The notes beneath the pieces were generated by a model that saw only the letters and a program-made list of their open reading frames with translations, was not told the DNA's origin and did not search any database. Below are positions 37,377 to 47,799 of a DNA stretch of 64,000 bases, piece by piece (the stretch's first letter is position 1; each line of letters begins with the position of its first letter). Both the position numbers and the translations under genes were made by a program. Source of the stretch: Paulinella micropora. Its lineage: Eukaryota > Cercozoa > Imbricatea > Euglyphida. The stretch lies in assembly GCA_009731375.1 (NCBI GenBank), contig BJOX01000017.1, positions 162,144 through 226,143 of the forward strand. The letters are read 5' to 3'.

Positions 37377-38502
37377 GGTTCAGCCCACACCAAATCAAAC
37401 AGAAATGGTAGTAGCACCTATGGATTCAATCGGACTCGGTAATAACTTGGATATACTTCAAGATAAGACATTCCAAGTGAAGCATTTTAAGGGTTTCGTT
37501 AATTTGCTAAAAAATAAAACTGGAAAGAAAATATCTTGCACATTGTCAGATTATGACAAACCTATTAGTGGATGGGAAAAGGCTATAAGGCAAGCATTAA
37601 ACAGAGGGGTTAGTAAGTCAGATATAGCAGAGGTAGATGACGTATTAGATAAGAGAATTTATGAAGAAGTGAGGGGTAAATTGACACCGGAACAAGAGAA
37701 GCAATTAGAAGATTTAGAATTAAAGGATTCGGAATTTGAAAAGGCGATACCTAAAGATCCAAATCCGCCAAAACCAATGCCTGAGCCAACACCTCAACCT
37801 CAACTAACATCAGCACCACAACCCCAATTAACACCAACCACAAACAACACAAGCACCACAACCTCAACCATATCACAAACAGCAGCATTCGTAGAGGAAC
37901 CTGTTCAGCCACCACAGAATAATTTAAAAGAAGATCCAGATAATGCAACAACTAATGCCCAAATGGTTGATAGTATGAGAAGTATTGATCAATTGGTTGA
38001 TAAGATTACGGGGAAACCTCCCGCCGATGAAAGAGAAGACTTATTGGCACTTATTCGTTTTCTAATGCCAAGCGACCAAAATGGTGGAATTGGTACTTCG
38101 CAAACAAACCCACTTATTAAAGGCAACGAACAAAGACGCGATCGTGTGCTAGAAACCAAGAATGATTTTGAATTACTAGACAACACACTTTACGGCAACA
38201 CAAATAATCACTTTATGGTGAATAAATACAATAGAGCAGTCATTCAGACCAGAATAAAGGAAAAAAGAGAGTTTCCAAAAATGAAACGAAAACTGACGAG
38301 GAACTTCCCTGCTGAAATCCCGCGACAAGTTCAAACTCGCCCAGAAAGAAAGGATTTTAAACCGCTTGTCAATCCTCCAAGTAATTATGCTTTTGGTAGT
38401 CCTTACTCTCCTTATTTCTATAATTATGCTTCACCACCCCAACCATTTGGTGCTGAATATGATAATTATAGATATAATCCAAACTATTTTCAAAACCCAT
38501 AA
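37354..38502 (+). CDS. Uncharacterised PLV structural-type protein, 382 aa, Pro/Thr/Gln-rich centre
   Basis: Intact. The N-terminal ~130 aa are globular (KHFKGFVNLLKNKTGKKISC, GVSKSDIAEVDDVLDKRIYE). Residues ~130-185 are a Pro/Gln/Thr linker (PEPTPQPQLTSAPQPQ), then a helical part and a Tyr/Asn/Pro-rich tail ending YRYNPNYFQNP. Its position between the PLA2-like protein and the packaging ATPase, with a 23-nt overlap upstream and 11 nt to the ATPase start, places it in a virion-assembly cluster. No enzyme motif. Confidence 0.65.
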   Translation: MEKEIIAEVQPTPNQTEMVVAPMDSIGLGNNLDILQDKTFQVKHFKGFVNLLKNKTGKKISCTLSDYDKPISGWEKAIRQALNRGVSKSDIAEVDDVLDKRIYEEVRGKLTPEQEKQLEDLELKDSEFEKAIPKDPNPPKPMPEPTPQPQLTSAPQPQLTPTTNNTSTTTSTISQTAAFVEEPVQPPQNNLKEDPDNATTNAQMVDSMRSIDQLVDKITGKPPADEREDLLALIRFLMPSDQNGGIGTSQTNPLIKGNEQRRDRVLETKNDFELLDNTLYGNTNNHFMVNKYNRAVIQTRIKEKREFPKMKRKLTRNFPAEIPRQVQTRPERKDFKPLVNPPSNYAFGSPYSPYFYNYASPPQPFGAEYDNYRYNPNYFQNP

Positions 38503-38513
38503 TATAGTAAGAC

Positions 38514-39414
38514 ATGCCTAGATCTATACATAAAGGATTAATAGCAAACAAGTTGCCACGAAAAACACTTTTGAAGCAGAATCTGGAGAAAACCGACATA
38601 GAAAAAGCACACGAGGACTTTACTATTGACAGGCCAGTAATAACAGAGTTAGATAGCAAAACACCGCCCAAATTTAAGAATGACTTGGAAATACAACCAA
38701 TTAAAACACAAAGAGACGGTGTTGAATTGCTTCCTATTCAAAAAGAAGGAATATTGCCAGCAATTGGGACTATGGTTATATGTGCAAGTACTGGCGGAGG
38801 AAAATCAGTTATGATTTGTAATCTACTCGCCAAAAAGAACATGTTGAAAGGGTTTTATGATAGAATAGTCGTCTTTTGCTTAAGTCCGTGCCCGATTTTA
38901 GAAGACACTCTTAAGTTAAAAAAAGAAGACATAATCAAAGAAGATAAGCCTGAGTTAATGAGAGAAATATTAACTAAACAAAAAGACCTGATTAAAACTA
39001 AAGGGTTTAAGAAGGCACCAAAATATTATTGTTATTAGATGACATCGCACAGAGTAAAACTTTTCTCAAATCAGAAGTGCTTACTGAGTTGTTTTTCGCT
39101 TCAACACATGCTAAAGTGTCAGTCTGGGTAGCAACTCAGAGTTATACACAACTCCCACGAAGAGTAAGAATTAATTGCGATTGGATGATTATTTTTATGG
39201 AGTATGGAGAAGCGAACTTGACAGACTGGCAGACAAATATGAAAGTCCTTTTCTCACTAGAAAGGAATTTTACAATATGGTAAAATATGTTACTGCGGAA
39301 CCTTATTTATTTCTAGCAATTAACAATACGGCTAGTGACAGAACAACCCAGTTTAGAAAGAATTTCTCTACTGTATTACGATTAAATAAGGATAGATATA
39401 TGACAAACCTGTAA
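38514..39414 (+). pseudogene. FtsK/HerA-type genome-packaging ATPase, two frameshifts
   Basis: Walker A CASTGGGKSVM (about residue 90), then in a second frame the Walker B strand LLLDDIA at ~39030 and the sensor region VWVATQSYTQLPRRVR. A further change near 39220 leads to KYESPFLTRKEFYNMVKYVT and a stop at 39414. About 300 aa in total, normal for packaging ATPases of PLVs and virophages, which pump DNA into the capsid. The motif order and the arrangement next to the capsid genes support the call. Both breaks are one-base events next to A/T runs. Confidence 0.82.
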
Positions 39415-39454
39415 AAACTAAATTAAAAGTTTTTTTTCAGCAATAATATATAAT

Positions 39455-40050
39455 ATGGCGGAATCAACTAAATTATACAAAACTTGCTATCAGCAAGCAA
39501 TTGCTATTTGGTATAAACAGAATTCGCAAGGAAAATTCGTAACAATTCGTAAAGGATCGCCCGAATATTTAGCAGTAAGGAAGATAGAAGCGGATATTAA
39601 GAGTGGTAAGATTAAAAGTCAATTAAGCCAAAAGTAAGCAAATCAGGAAGTAAGAAAAATGAGCAACCTATTTCTAGTGGGCAACCAGATCAAGTGCCAG
39701 ACGAAGCATTGAAAAGAAAAGCACCAGACATAGCATCAGCAATTAATTCAACTCCCGAACCAAATGCGAAACCTGTTGAAATGTCTCCAGCACCGAAGGT
39801 TGAACAATCTTTACCAAAATCGGTTAATCCCACTCCTGTTTCTGTGCTAAAACAAACTACCACAACACCAGCAAGTAAGATAGAAGCAATAGAAGATGCT
39901 TCCAAGGAAACTCCGCCACCAACTTAAAAAATTACTGAAAATAATGACATTGATGTAAATCAAGCCATAGCAGATTTAATGAAAATGAAAGAGGAAAGAA
40001 TTACGCACAAGAATGTACAAATTATGAAAAAAATAATTAATGCTAATTGA
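39455..40050 (+). pseudogene. Uncharacterised PLV protein, frameshift and in-frame stop
   Basis: Starts MAESTKLYKTCYQQAIAIWY after ATATAAT. The first 50 aa look like a small DNA- or protein-binding module (TIRKGSPEYLAVRKIEADIK). After a frame change at ~39625 comes a Pro/Ser/Thr/Lys linker (NSTPEPNAKPVEMSPAPK), an in-frame TAA at 39925-39927, and a last helical piece (DVNQAIADLMKMKEERITHK) to 40050. Located between the ATPase and capsid genes. Function unknown. Confidence 0.5.
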
Positions 40051-40077
40051 TAAAATAATTATTATTATTATTATATA

Positions 40078-40476
40078 ATGATTAAAAACTCAAGTGCTTC
40101 AATTCGTTTGCCAATTGGCTTTATTAATAAACTCAACGAAGCAAACCGACCAATTAGTGATGGGTTTCAATTGAATCAGTTTGAATTGTGGAGTAGTCAT
40201 GGTGCCCCATTAGTTAATCAACCATTAACCGAATTTGGCGATCTTGTCTCACATGAGAAGAGTACTATTCAAAACACATTAACAGACATTTCTGATAACA
40301 AAGAAAATGCAGATGTTGTTGATTTGGACACTGCTATTAGCAGTTTGGCTTATTTAAAGAAAGCGATTCAGAATGCTGAGGCAAGAGAATTTCAACTAAC
40401 TTCACCACAAGATACAAGACTTGACAATATACAGAAATCATTTGATATTATTAAACAATCCGTTTCAAGTGAATAA
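40078..40476 (+). CDS. Uncharacterised PLV protein, 132 aa
   Basis: Intact; starts MIKNSSASIRLPIGFINKLN right after TTATTATATA. Mostly helical with no Cys and no catalytic motif; ends FDIIKQSVSSE. Sits 76 nt upstream of the major capsid gene in the same orientation, so it may be a capsid-associated or scaffold-like protein. That is inference from position only. Confidence 0.6.
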   Translation: MIKNSSASIRLPIGFINKLNEANRPISDGFQLNQFELWSSHGAPLVNQPLTEFGDLVSHEKSTIQNTLTDISDNKENADVVDLDTAISSLAYLKKAIQNAEAREFQLTSPQDTRLDNIQKSFDIIKQSVSSE

Positions 40477-40551
40477 TTAATTTTTTTAATTTCTATTAAT
40501 TTTTTTATTATAGGAACATTGCGAATTTACAATTCTACAAGCACACACAAA

Positions 40552-41944
40552 ATGGAAGCTAAAGATACTGAGGAGTTGATGACTCTCAACAATCTCAGAA
40601 ATTAGTTGCCAGCAAATTTAGCACTCACTGAACAGGGAAGTATCTTTAAGAAAAATTTCTCCGATCAGCAGACTTACACCAGTGCATCGGGGACTGAAAT
40701 GATTTTTACATTGCAAGCAAGTACTGATTTTGTTTATGGAAAAAATTGTTATTTAACATTTGATATTAAAGCAGATGGGTTGGTTACTAGTACCGCCGGA
40801 AACAACTGCGGGATCGGTTTTCTAAACACTCCAGCAACCGCTATTTTTGAGCGATTTCTGCTAGAAAGTAAGGATGGTAGCGAACTTGAACGAATTGAAG
40901 ATTTGAATAAGATGGTACGAAATATTCTCCCATGGCATTATCCTCTTGATTATCGCGGTCAGGCACAGATGGCGGGACAACGCGAATCTTTATCTGTTAG
41001 CAATGGTATTGGTGCTACTACTGATGTTTCTAACTTTTCCATTAATACTCCAACTGTCGTGGGCACTGGTAATTATTTGAAAGGTTTGTATTCCTCTTCA
41101 TTACTTTTCGGGTGTTTAAAGAAGAAACTCTTATCCCCCCCTCTCTGATTAGTGGTATGAGGCTTCGTTTGACATTTGCACCGCCTCAGGAAGCATTGAG
41201 TGTTATCGGCACCACTGACGGAAAAGCGGCGGCTGGATTAAATGGCACTGCTCTCACTTATACCATTAACAACCCAGTTGTAATGTTGGAAACCTTCTCA
41301 CTTGCCCGCGCCGTTCAAAGAAATATTCTAGAACAGATGGGAAGTAAGGATGGGCTTCCATACACTTATGAAACATATTATAACCAAAAGGCGAATCCGG
41401 GCACTTCCGGTGATTAATCTTCAAGTAAATAAAGCAGTTGCTCGTGCTCAGTGCTTGTATGTCGTCACGCAAAATGTGCTTGCTGATAACGTTGGTATTG
41501 ATTACCTTGGAACTGTTCAAATGCCTTATAAGCAGTATCAATGCCGTATTGGTGATTGATATGCTCCGCAACAGAAGATGGAACTTGGAGGAAGCACCGA
41601 TACCCTTGCCGCCGTTCAACGAGGATGTGCAGAATTGTATATCAACAATCTTCAATCAACTATGGGGTATTCGTGATGCTTATATGACTTCTTCTGTTTC
41701 ACTCGAAAACTTTCGCAAGTTTATGGCGATTCGGATGTTACTGCGACTACAACAAATGGTGGATTTGCTACCATTATCCAAACACTCAATCAGTCTCCAC
41801 ACATTGGAGCGTCTGGTCTCGCAGTCAATAATTCGCGAACTGCGTTATGCTGCAGATTATGATGCTAATCGTGCCATCACTGCTTGCTTGAAATATGTCA
41901 AAGTCGCGTCTATCTATCCAAGTCGCTGTGTTGTTAAGCAGTGA
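40552..41944 (+). pseudogene. Major capsid protein (double jelly-roll type), amber stop and frameshifts
   Basis: About 460 codons. Starts MEAKDTEELMTLNNLRN, then UAG at 40603-40605 with the same frame continuing LPANLALTEQGSIFKKNFSD. The beta-strand-rich body has YGKNCYLTFDIKAD, FERFLLESKDGSELERIEDL, LISGMRLRLTFAPPQEAL and NNPVVMLETFSLARAVQR, then frame changes near 41110, 41410 and 41560-41690. The end reads DYDANRAITACLKYVKVASI and CVVKQ. Length, Trp/Tyr-poor beta composition and location between the ATPase and the minor capsid gene fit the PLV/virophage MCP that forms pseudo-hexameric capsomers. Identification is by context and overall pattern, since MCPs lack short signature motifs. Confidence 0.7.
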
Positions 41945-42044
41945 TTAAAAATGTAAGCATTATTTATTCAAAATATGTGTAGTTTAAACAAAAAAGATTT
42001 TAAATTTTTTTAAAAAAAGTAATAATATATTTTATAATATAGCA

Positions 42045-42839
42045 ATGGCGTTTACGATCTCAATTGAAGATGAAAAGCGAACGAAAAAAAAATTCCTCCT
42101 TCGTGTCTCCTCAAGCGACAAGACAGAATCAAAATCCGCTTCTACTCACAATGGCCGTTTCGTTGTTGATCTCCCAGCAACTGGTCGTAATATTGATATA
42201 ATCAGTGCTTATGTCGTAAAGAGTATCTCTATCCCAAATGTTTTCCCAAACATACCGAGTTATGCCAACACTCTCACATTGATTAAAACAACGGGATCCG
42301 CTACAAAGACGGCAATCGTAACAGAAAATCAATACACCATTGATACATTTATTACCGCCCTTCAATCTGCGGTTAATCTAGCAATTGCCCCAGACTCCGT
42401 AGTTATAACTTTGAACTCCGTTAATAAATTGAATTTCGCATTCACTGGTGATACGTATGCTTTTGATTACAATAATAGCACGATTAGAGACCAAATCGGA
42501 CTAACTGCCGATATTTCGGCCGCGGCGAGTGCCACGATGCAATCCATAGTCAATCTAATTGGTGAGACGGCCGTTTATGTTCATAGTCGTGCATTAAATC
42601 AGTCTGGTTTAGTTGAAGCAAATGGTCATTTCTCCGTGGTCGGTAAAGCCAACTTAGATAAGCCCTTTGGAGTCCAATGTTATTTTGAATCGTCAAACGA
42701 TGTTGCCGATTATGTGCCATTTAATACAACAAAAAGGTTAAGAACTATTGATATCGTCGTTAGAAATGCACAAGGAAATGTGCTCGAGATTCCTTTGAAC
42801 TTTGAGGTTTCAATTCTCGTAAAGGCATATCATGCTTGA
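42045..42839 (+). CDS. Minor capsid (penton-type) protein, 264 aa
   Basis: Intact. Beta-rich with repeated short strands (GRFVVDLPATGRNIDIISAY, TLTLIKTTGSATKTAIVTEN, GVQCYFESSNDVADYVPF) and an ending typical of jelly-roll virion proteins (LEIPLNFEVSILVKAYH). It follows the major capsid gene by ~100 bp with its own TATAATATA box; MCP followed by minor capsid is the usual order in PLVs and virophages. Penton proteins occupy the capsid vertices. An intact frame next to a broken MCP is notable. Confidence 0.68.
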   Translation: MAFTISIEDEKRTKKKFLLRVSSSDKTESKSASTHNGRFVVDLPATGRNIDIISAYVVKSISIPNVFPNIPSYANTLTLIKTTGSATKTAIVTENQYTIDTFITALQSAVNLAIAPDSVVITLNSVNKLNFAFTGDTYAFDYNNSTIRDQIGLTADISAAASATMQSIVNLIGETAVYVHSRALNQSGLVEANGHFSVVGKANLDKPFGVQCYFESSNDVADYVPFNTTKRLRTIDIVVRNAQGNVLEIPLNFEVSILVKAYHA

Positions 42840-42887
42840 ATATGTTTTAAAGGTATGATAAAATATATGTAAAGATAAAAAACGATA

Positions 42888-43370
42888 ATGCCCGACTATA
42901 AACAAGGAAAAATATATAGTCTTAGATCATATCAAACTGATCAAGTCTATATTAGTTCAACTATTCAACCTTTGTATAAGCGATTGTATGTGCATAAACA
43001 AAGTTATAAATGTTGGATGAATGGTACTCATTATTACGTATCTTCTTTTGAAATAGTTAAATATGGTGATGCGTATGTTGAATTAGTTGAAGAATATCCG
43101 TGCGAAAATAAGATGCAATTGGATAAACGCGAAGGAGAAATTATTAGATTTACAGAAAAGTGTGTGAATAAGCGAGTAGCAGGTAGAACTACCAAAGAAT
43201 ATTATGAAGAAAATAAAGTTTGCATAGTACAAAAAGAGAAAGAAAATCGCATTGCAAATAAAGATAGAATCGCCAGATATCGTGAAGCAAATAGAGAAAC
43301 AATAAGAAAAAAAGATATGATAAGTTATCATAAAAGGAATCCAATTGGTTTAGCCACGTTTGGAATATGA
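42888..43370 (+). CDS. GIY-YIG endonuclease, 160 aa, intact
   Basis: Same N-terminus as the 34217-34912 protein: QGKIYSLRSYQTDQVYISST in the GIY-YIG position (the second motif reads YIS rather than YIG), an Arg/His segment (YKRLYVHK), Glu in KREGEIIRF and KCVNKRVAGRT. The C-terminus is a Lys/Arg/Glu helix with no zinc finger. The Gly-to-Ser change could weaken catalysis. Placed just downstream of the minor capsid gene, 48 nt after its stop. Confidence 0.75.
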   Translation: MPDYKQGKIYSLRSYQTDQVYISSTIQPLYKRLYVHKQSYKCWMNGTHYYVSSFEIVKYGDAYVELVEEYPCENKMQLDKREGEIIRFTEKCVNKRVAGRTTKEYYEENKVCIVQKEKENRIANKDRIARYREANRETIRKKDMISYHKRNPIGLATFGI

Positions 43371-43383
43371 AACCGTAAATATA

Positions 43384-43584
43384 ATGACATTCATACAAAA
43401 TTTAGATATACTATTCATTCTGATAAAAAACATTAACTTACGGCGACAACAACAGCATAAACAGCAAATCCCCTGCGGTGCCAATATTGATCCGTTTTAC
43501 AAATATTTGAAGAAAAATCACGCACAACTAACCGAAGAATTAACAAAGGATAAAGATTTTGAATATATAAAAAAATTTCAATAG
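43384..43584 (+). CDS. Small PLV protein, 66 aa, with N-terminal hydrophobic segment
   Basis: MTFIQNLDILFILIKNINLR could be a membrane anchor; the rest is basic then acidic (KNHAQLTEELTKDKDFEYIK). Begins 13 nt after the nuclease stop. No family recognised. It may be a genuine small membrane protein or a chance ORF. Confidence 0.4.
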   Translation: MTFIQNLDILFILIKNINLRRQQQHKQQIPCGANIDPFYKYLKKNHAQLTEELTKDKDFEYIKKFQ

Positions 43585-43632
43585 AGATAAAAATAAAGTT
43601 GATAAATAAGCATAAATAAAGTTTTTTTTTGT

Positions 43633-45021
43633 TTAGATGATGTCTTCAATCCAGTTTAATGAAACATAAATGTTTGCCGCTCGTATTTTGTGCGGATATA
43701 GTAAATGTCTTGCTTGGTCCTATCTTGTATTGAGACAAATCAATGTATATTGATGAACCACCAGATAATACATATGTAAATATCACACTTCCGCCCGTCC
43801 TTGTAGTTCCTGCTGTATCTACTTCGGCCAATGATGTGGCGGTATCGTAATTTGAATAAGAAGGTGTTCCTCCTAATGTGGTATTAAGAATAATTCTCGC
43901 GATACATGTTTTAGTGTCCGAATCGCTAATACATAAATTCTCAAAGTAGATTATGTTGTAATTCGTTTTGCTGTTAAATGTGGCGCGGTTTCTAATGGTA
44001 AATATGGCATTTTCAGTTGCTCCTATAGTTTTAACCGAATCCCAATGTGGTATTAAGAATAATTCTCGCGATACATGTTTTAGTGTCTGAATTGCTGATA
44101 CATAAATTCTCAAAGTAGATTATGTTATAGTTTGTTTTGCTGTTAAATGTGGCGCGGTTTCTGATGGTAAATATGGCATTCTCAGTTGATCCTATACTCT
44201 TGACTGAATCATACGAGTTAGTTATAGCAATAGTCCGATCAATATTCCCTTCAACCGCTAAAAACATGCTCGCCGTTTTCATAACAACGGATGCGAGACT
44301 TGACGAATATGCTTTCACATAAATAGCACATGCCGCCTGATCCAATGATGGAGTGGTAGCAGTGCTTGCGTATTTAATTGAATGAATTACTTCCATTCGT
44401 CCAGTTCGCGGATTTTCAATTTTGAACGTAATTTGACCGCTACCCAGATATTGAACAACTATTTCAAACACATTTAATTTAGTTAAATCAATCGCGGGAA
44501 AGTTTCCAGTATTATTACATTTATCAACATTCCAAGCATATTGACTAACCACATTTTCTACATTTCCTGCCGTTCTTACGACAGACATTCCCAAGCTTGA
44601 TTGTCTAAAACATAAATTGTCTGCTGGTGTGCCTATGCCAATATCGCAATTGAAACTATCTGCCGCGATAGACGACGGAAACAATGCGGAAAATCCAGCA
44701 AATTAAGCCCATACCACTTCTATATTTTGCTCTTTCAATAGTCGTAATCTGTGCGGTTGAATTACCTGAGGCGGATGTGGCCAAAACCGCCATTGAATTA
44801 GCAGTTGATACCACCCCTCCATTAGTTTCGGTTTTGTCAAAAAATCGCGTATTTATGCCATATGCAAATACATTTTGTAATACTGGAGACAAAGTGGCTG
44901 TTCGCAATTCTCCAAAGGCGGTTGTTAGTAATGCGTCTTTAATGCTATCTATTGATAAAGAAGAAGATGACGATGTAGTTGATGACGATGGTGTATTCGT
45001 GCTTTGACCAAAAAGGTTCAT
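43633..45021 (-). pseudogene. PLV surface/fibre-like protein (copy 2), frameshifted with an internal duplication
   Basis: Homologue of the intact 410-aa protein at 12-1244: same start MNLFGQSTNTPSSS, same body (GIGTPADNLCFRQS, YLGSGQITFKIENPRTGRME) and same end (LNWIED). Differences: a frame break near 44690, a tandem duplication of about 165 bp (43875-44205) that repeats ENAIFTIRNRATFNSKTNYN in two frames, and a small deletion near 43680 that shifts the last residues. Comparison with copy 1 shows these are changes in this copy. Confidence 0.75.
43875..44205. repeat. ~165-bp tandem duplication inside the surface-protein pseudogene
   Basis: Both units contain AATGTGGTATTAAGAATAAT, ATACATAAATTCTCAAAGTA and GGCGCGGTTTCT, with about ten differences. 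PLV-1 has a single unit at the corresponding place. Confidence 0.8.
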
Positions 45022-45044
45022 TTTATATTTTATATTATATAAAT

Positions 45045-45320
45045 ATGTCAGTAATAATACGAGAATTGCCAAGTGATATAGTTGGACACATAAGAACATT
45101 TGTTTATTTAGAAATGTCCTCGCAGAATTACAAAAAAGAATTTTGTAATATATGCGGTTTGTCTCGCACATTCCAATCGCATCCCCCCACTATAGCAGTT
45201 GATATTGATAATGTAGATGGTGTCCAGTTTTTCACGATTTGTTCTATTAATTGCTACAGACATGAGTCCAATATTAGAGCAAGATATCGCAAACCACCTT
45301 TAATCGTTGTTAAGTATTAA
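45045..45320 (+). CDS. Small F-box-like / Cys-rich protein, 91 aa (copy 2)
   Basis: Intact homologue of 1319-1594. The F-box-like LPSDIVGHIRTFVY is conserved exactly; the CxxC (FCNICGLSR) and CxxxC (TICSINCYR) pairs are kept; the centre is diverged (SSQNYKK, IDNVDGVQ). Constraint on these two elements while the surroundings vary suggests they are the functional parts. Divergent from the surface gene, with TATATTATATAA directly before the start. Confidence 0.65.
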   Translation: MSVIIRELPSDIVGHIRTFVYLEMSSQNYKKEFCNICGLSRTFQSHPPTIAVDIDNVDGVQFFTICSINCYRHESNIRARYRKPPLIVVKY

Positions 45321-45360
45321 TTATGTATTAAACACAACAATATATAACAATATAAAACAA

Positions 45361-46004
45361 TGACTACACGAAAACCAAAAGCAATTACGATTGACTATAA
45401 GAATGCCAAATTATACACACTCCGCTCACCACACACAGAAAAAATTTATATGGATCAACCACGCAAACATTAGCCTTACATTTAGGACAACATAGAGACC
45501 AATTCAAACGATGGACAAACGGGAAAATTCGTTATGTATCTTCTTTTGAAATTCTGCAAGCAGGTAATGCTTACATTGAATTACTTAGAGAGTGCCCGTG
45601 TGAGAATAAGGAGCAATTATCAAAAACAGAAGGTGAAGCAATACGCGATACTGCCAATTGTTGTAATAAGAGAATTGAAGGACTAACTAATAAAGAATAT
45701 TATGAAACACACAAAGAAGCAATAAGCCACCGAATAAAAGAATACTACAAACAAAACAAAGATAAAATAAGCCAACAACAACACGATTATTACGAGGACA
45801 ACAAAGAAACAATAATACAACGAATAAAAATTACAGCGAAACACGCAAAGAAGCAATTAAACAACGTATGAAAACACATATCAACAAAACAACAAAGATA
45901 AATTAAAGGAATATTACAAGGCTAACAAAAATAAAATTAACCAACAACGACGAGAACGATATCAGCAGAAAAAACGAATTAAGGACGAATTCACACCCAG
46001 CCTT
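45361..46004 (+). pseudogene. GIY-YIG endonuclease (third copy), frameshifted; insertion relative to PLV-1
   Basis: Starts MTTRKPKAITIDYKNAKLYT. One base is missing within the YIG motif near 45452, after which the frame reads GSTTQTLALHLGQHRDQFKR, SSFEILQAGNAYIELLRECP and TEGEAIRDTANCCNKRIEG. Repeats YYETHKEAI/YYKQNKDKI/YYEDNKETI follow, with more frame changes near 45830. The 3' limit is approximate. PLV-1 has no nuclease here: there the F-box-like and recombinase genes overlap directly. Confidence 0.65.
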
Positions 46005-47287
46005 CTAAAGTCTCTCACTTTTTCGTATCGGTTGTTTTTTTTCTGTCCGTCCCGCTTCCTCTTTCTTCTCTTGAATAAACTTATTAACAATAACGGCTCC
46101 AATCTTGCTTAATTGTCGTAATTTAGTATTTGTAATATTCGGGTTATCATTGTAAATCTGCTCAAGCAATTTATACTTATCCTCTCGTTTAGCCCTTTTT
46201 CCTAATGTTTGATATTTGCTTTCTTCTTCTCCGTTTTCGCTTTCAGTTTCATTAACATTATTTAAATTTAGACATAAATCTATTTTGCGTCTCAACTCCT
46301 CTAATTCTGTTTTAATCCCTTCTGCTTTTATTTCAGAAGGGTCGGCCACATTAATCCATGAATAACTAAATGAAGTCAGTAAATCGCCGTGTCCCAATAC
46401 ATTGCTTACCCACGTATTAAAATTCTCTAATTTCGGGTTAGCGAAATTATTATACGATAAACTCGCATATAATTTTCGCAACATTGACGAACCTTGTTTA
46501 TATTCCGATAGCCAAGGGAAGATTTTGATAATCCTTTTGCTTAGTTCATTATTCTTTTGTTTATCAAGCACACCCTCGTTATTAATGATAACTGCTTTTT
46601 TCTTTTTGAAATGGTTTCTTATTGAATTTACTTGTTCAATTACGAATTCAGGAGTAAAAAGGACAACAGGCCTCTCAGTCCAATTCTTTTTTTGCCCTTC
46701 CCTTTTCTTCGCTAAATTATTCACTCGCAACCAAGAAGGTTTATCTGGTATTAATTCATATGTGTTTTTATCAAATATTTCAACAGACCTTGCTCCAATT
46801 GCTATCATCAAAGCAAGTAGTTTAAGATAAGGGTCATTATTTAATATCATATCATTCATTTTAGCCATTACATCACGAACATCAATTTGTATTTTTTGTT
46901 CATTTTTTGCTTTGACATCTTTCTTATATCCCTCAACAATATCAATTAGTTCATCTTCATTCAGATTAAAGTATTTATCAAGTTTGCTCATTTCATATAC
47001 TTTTTCACTTTGATAAGGCTCTATTGCTTTTTTTCTCACCTCAGAAAGTCTTTGTCGTCTACTATTCAAATTAGATATACAATAGCATATTTTGGATATA
47101 TGACTTTTAGTGCCTCAAGTGACTCTTCATCACTCGTTGGTGTGCTAAATAGCAATATAATAGCATTATGGAATGCGACACTTGGTTTCACCTCACTATC
47201 GTAGAAGTTGGACACGACATAAATTTTATTTTCAGTAGTAGCAACTTTTAACTGCCTAACAAATTTCTTGTCATCTTCGCTCCACAT
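46005..47287 (-). pseudogene. Tyrosine recombinase (copy 2), one frameshift
   Basis: Homologue of 1584-2891. The N-terminus (MWSEDDKKFVRQLKVATTEN) runs to IVYLI and stops at 47066; one base appears deleted, and the rest continues from 47069. Active-site residues remain: Arg in GARSVEIF, SSMLRKLYASLSY, VLGHGDLLTSF, Tyr in SYSWINV. The C-terminal HTH-like segment is ITNTKLRQLSKIGAVIVNKF. The extreme C-terminus differs from copy 1 (RKSERL versus a basic tail), consistent with the adjacent nuclease insertion having changed the end. Confidence 0.85.
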
Positions 47288-47550
47288 ACTTAGTATATAT
47301 TAGACAAGTCCTACATTATTTTAATTATTTTAAATTATAAATCTAGATAAACCCTTATATTCTTCTTAAAATATTGTTAAAAACGACCCGGCCAGTTGTT
47401 GTTAATATAATAGCAATCTGAGACAGAATATTTTTGTTAGTATTAATGAAGGCCTACCTGTCCGAGTCCTACCCCCCCGGGGCGGAAATTTTATTATTGT
47501 ATATTTACTTTCGGGTAGAGACAAAAAAATTTTACTTCCCATTAATAAAA

Positions 47551-47694
47551 GGTCGGACACCCCGGACACTATAATAAATAGATAATAGTAAGAAGAAAAA
47601 TATAAGAAATATAGAAATTCAATACCTACAAAGTGTCCGACCCTGTAAGGGGGCTACTCGGACACGGCCGACCATGGTGTCGGACACACTACAA
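47551..47694. promoter_or_regulatory. PLV terminal cis-block with GGTCGGACAC / GTGTCCGACC repeats (copy 2)
   Basis: GGTCGGACACCCCGGACAC (47551), AATAGTAAGAA spacer, GTGTCCGACC (~47633), ACTCGGACACGGCCGACC (~47656) and TGTCGGACAC (~47679). Same order as 5006-5150, but every TTGG/CCAA core is changed to TCGG/CCGA, a coordinated change suggesting that a co-evolving protein reads it. Confidence 0.6.
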
Positions 47695-47799
47695 ACAAGA
47701 TTATTTTCGTCTCACCTGCTCTTATATTCACTCATTGAATTATGTATTAAGGGGGAATTATATATTAAACATAATGGGGAATTATATCTAAAAGCAAAA

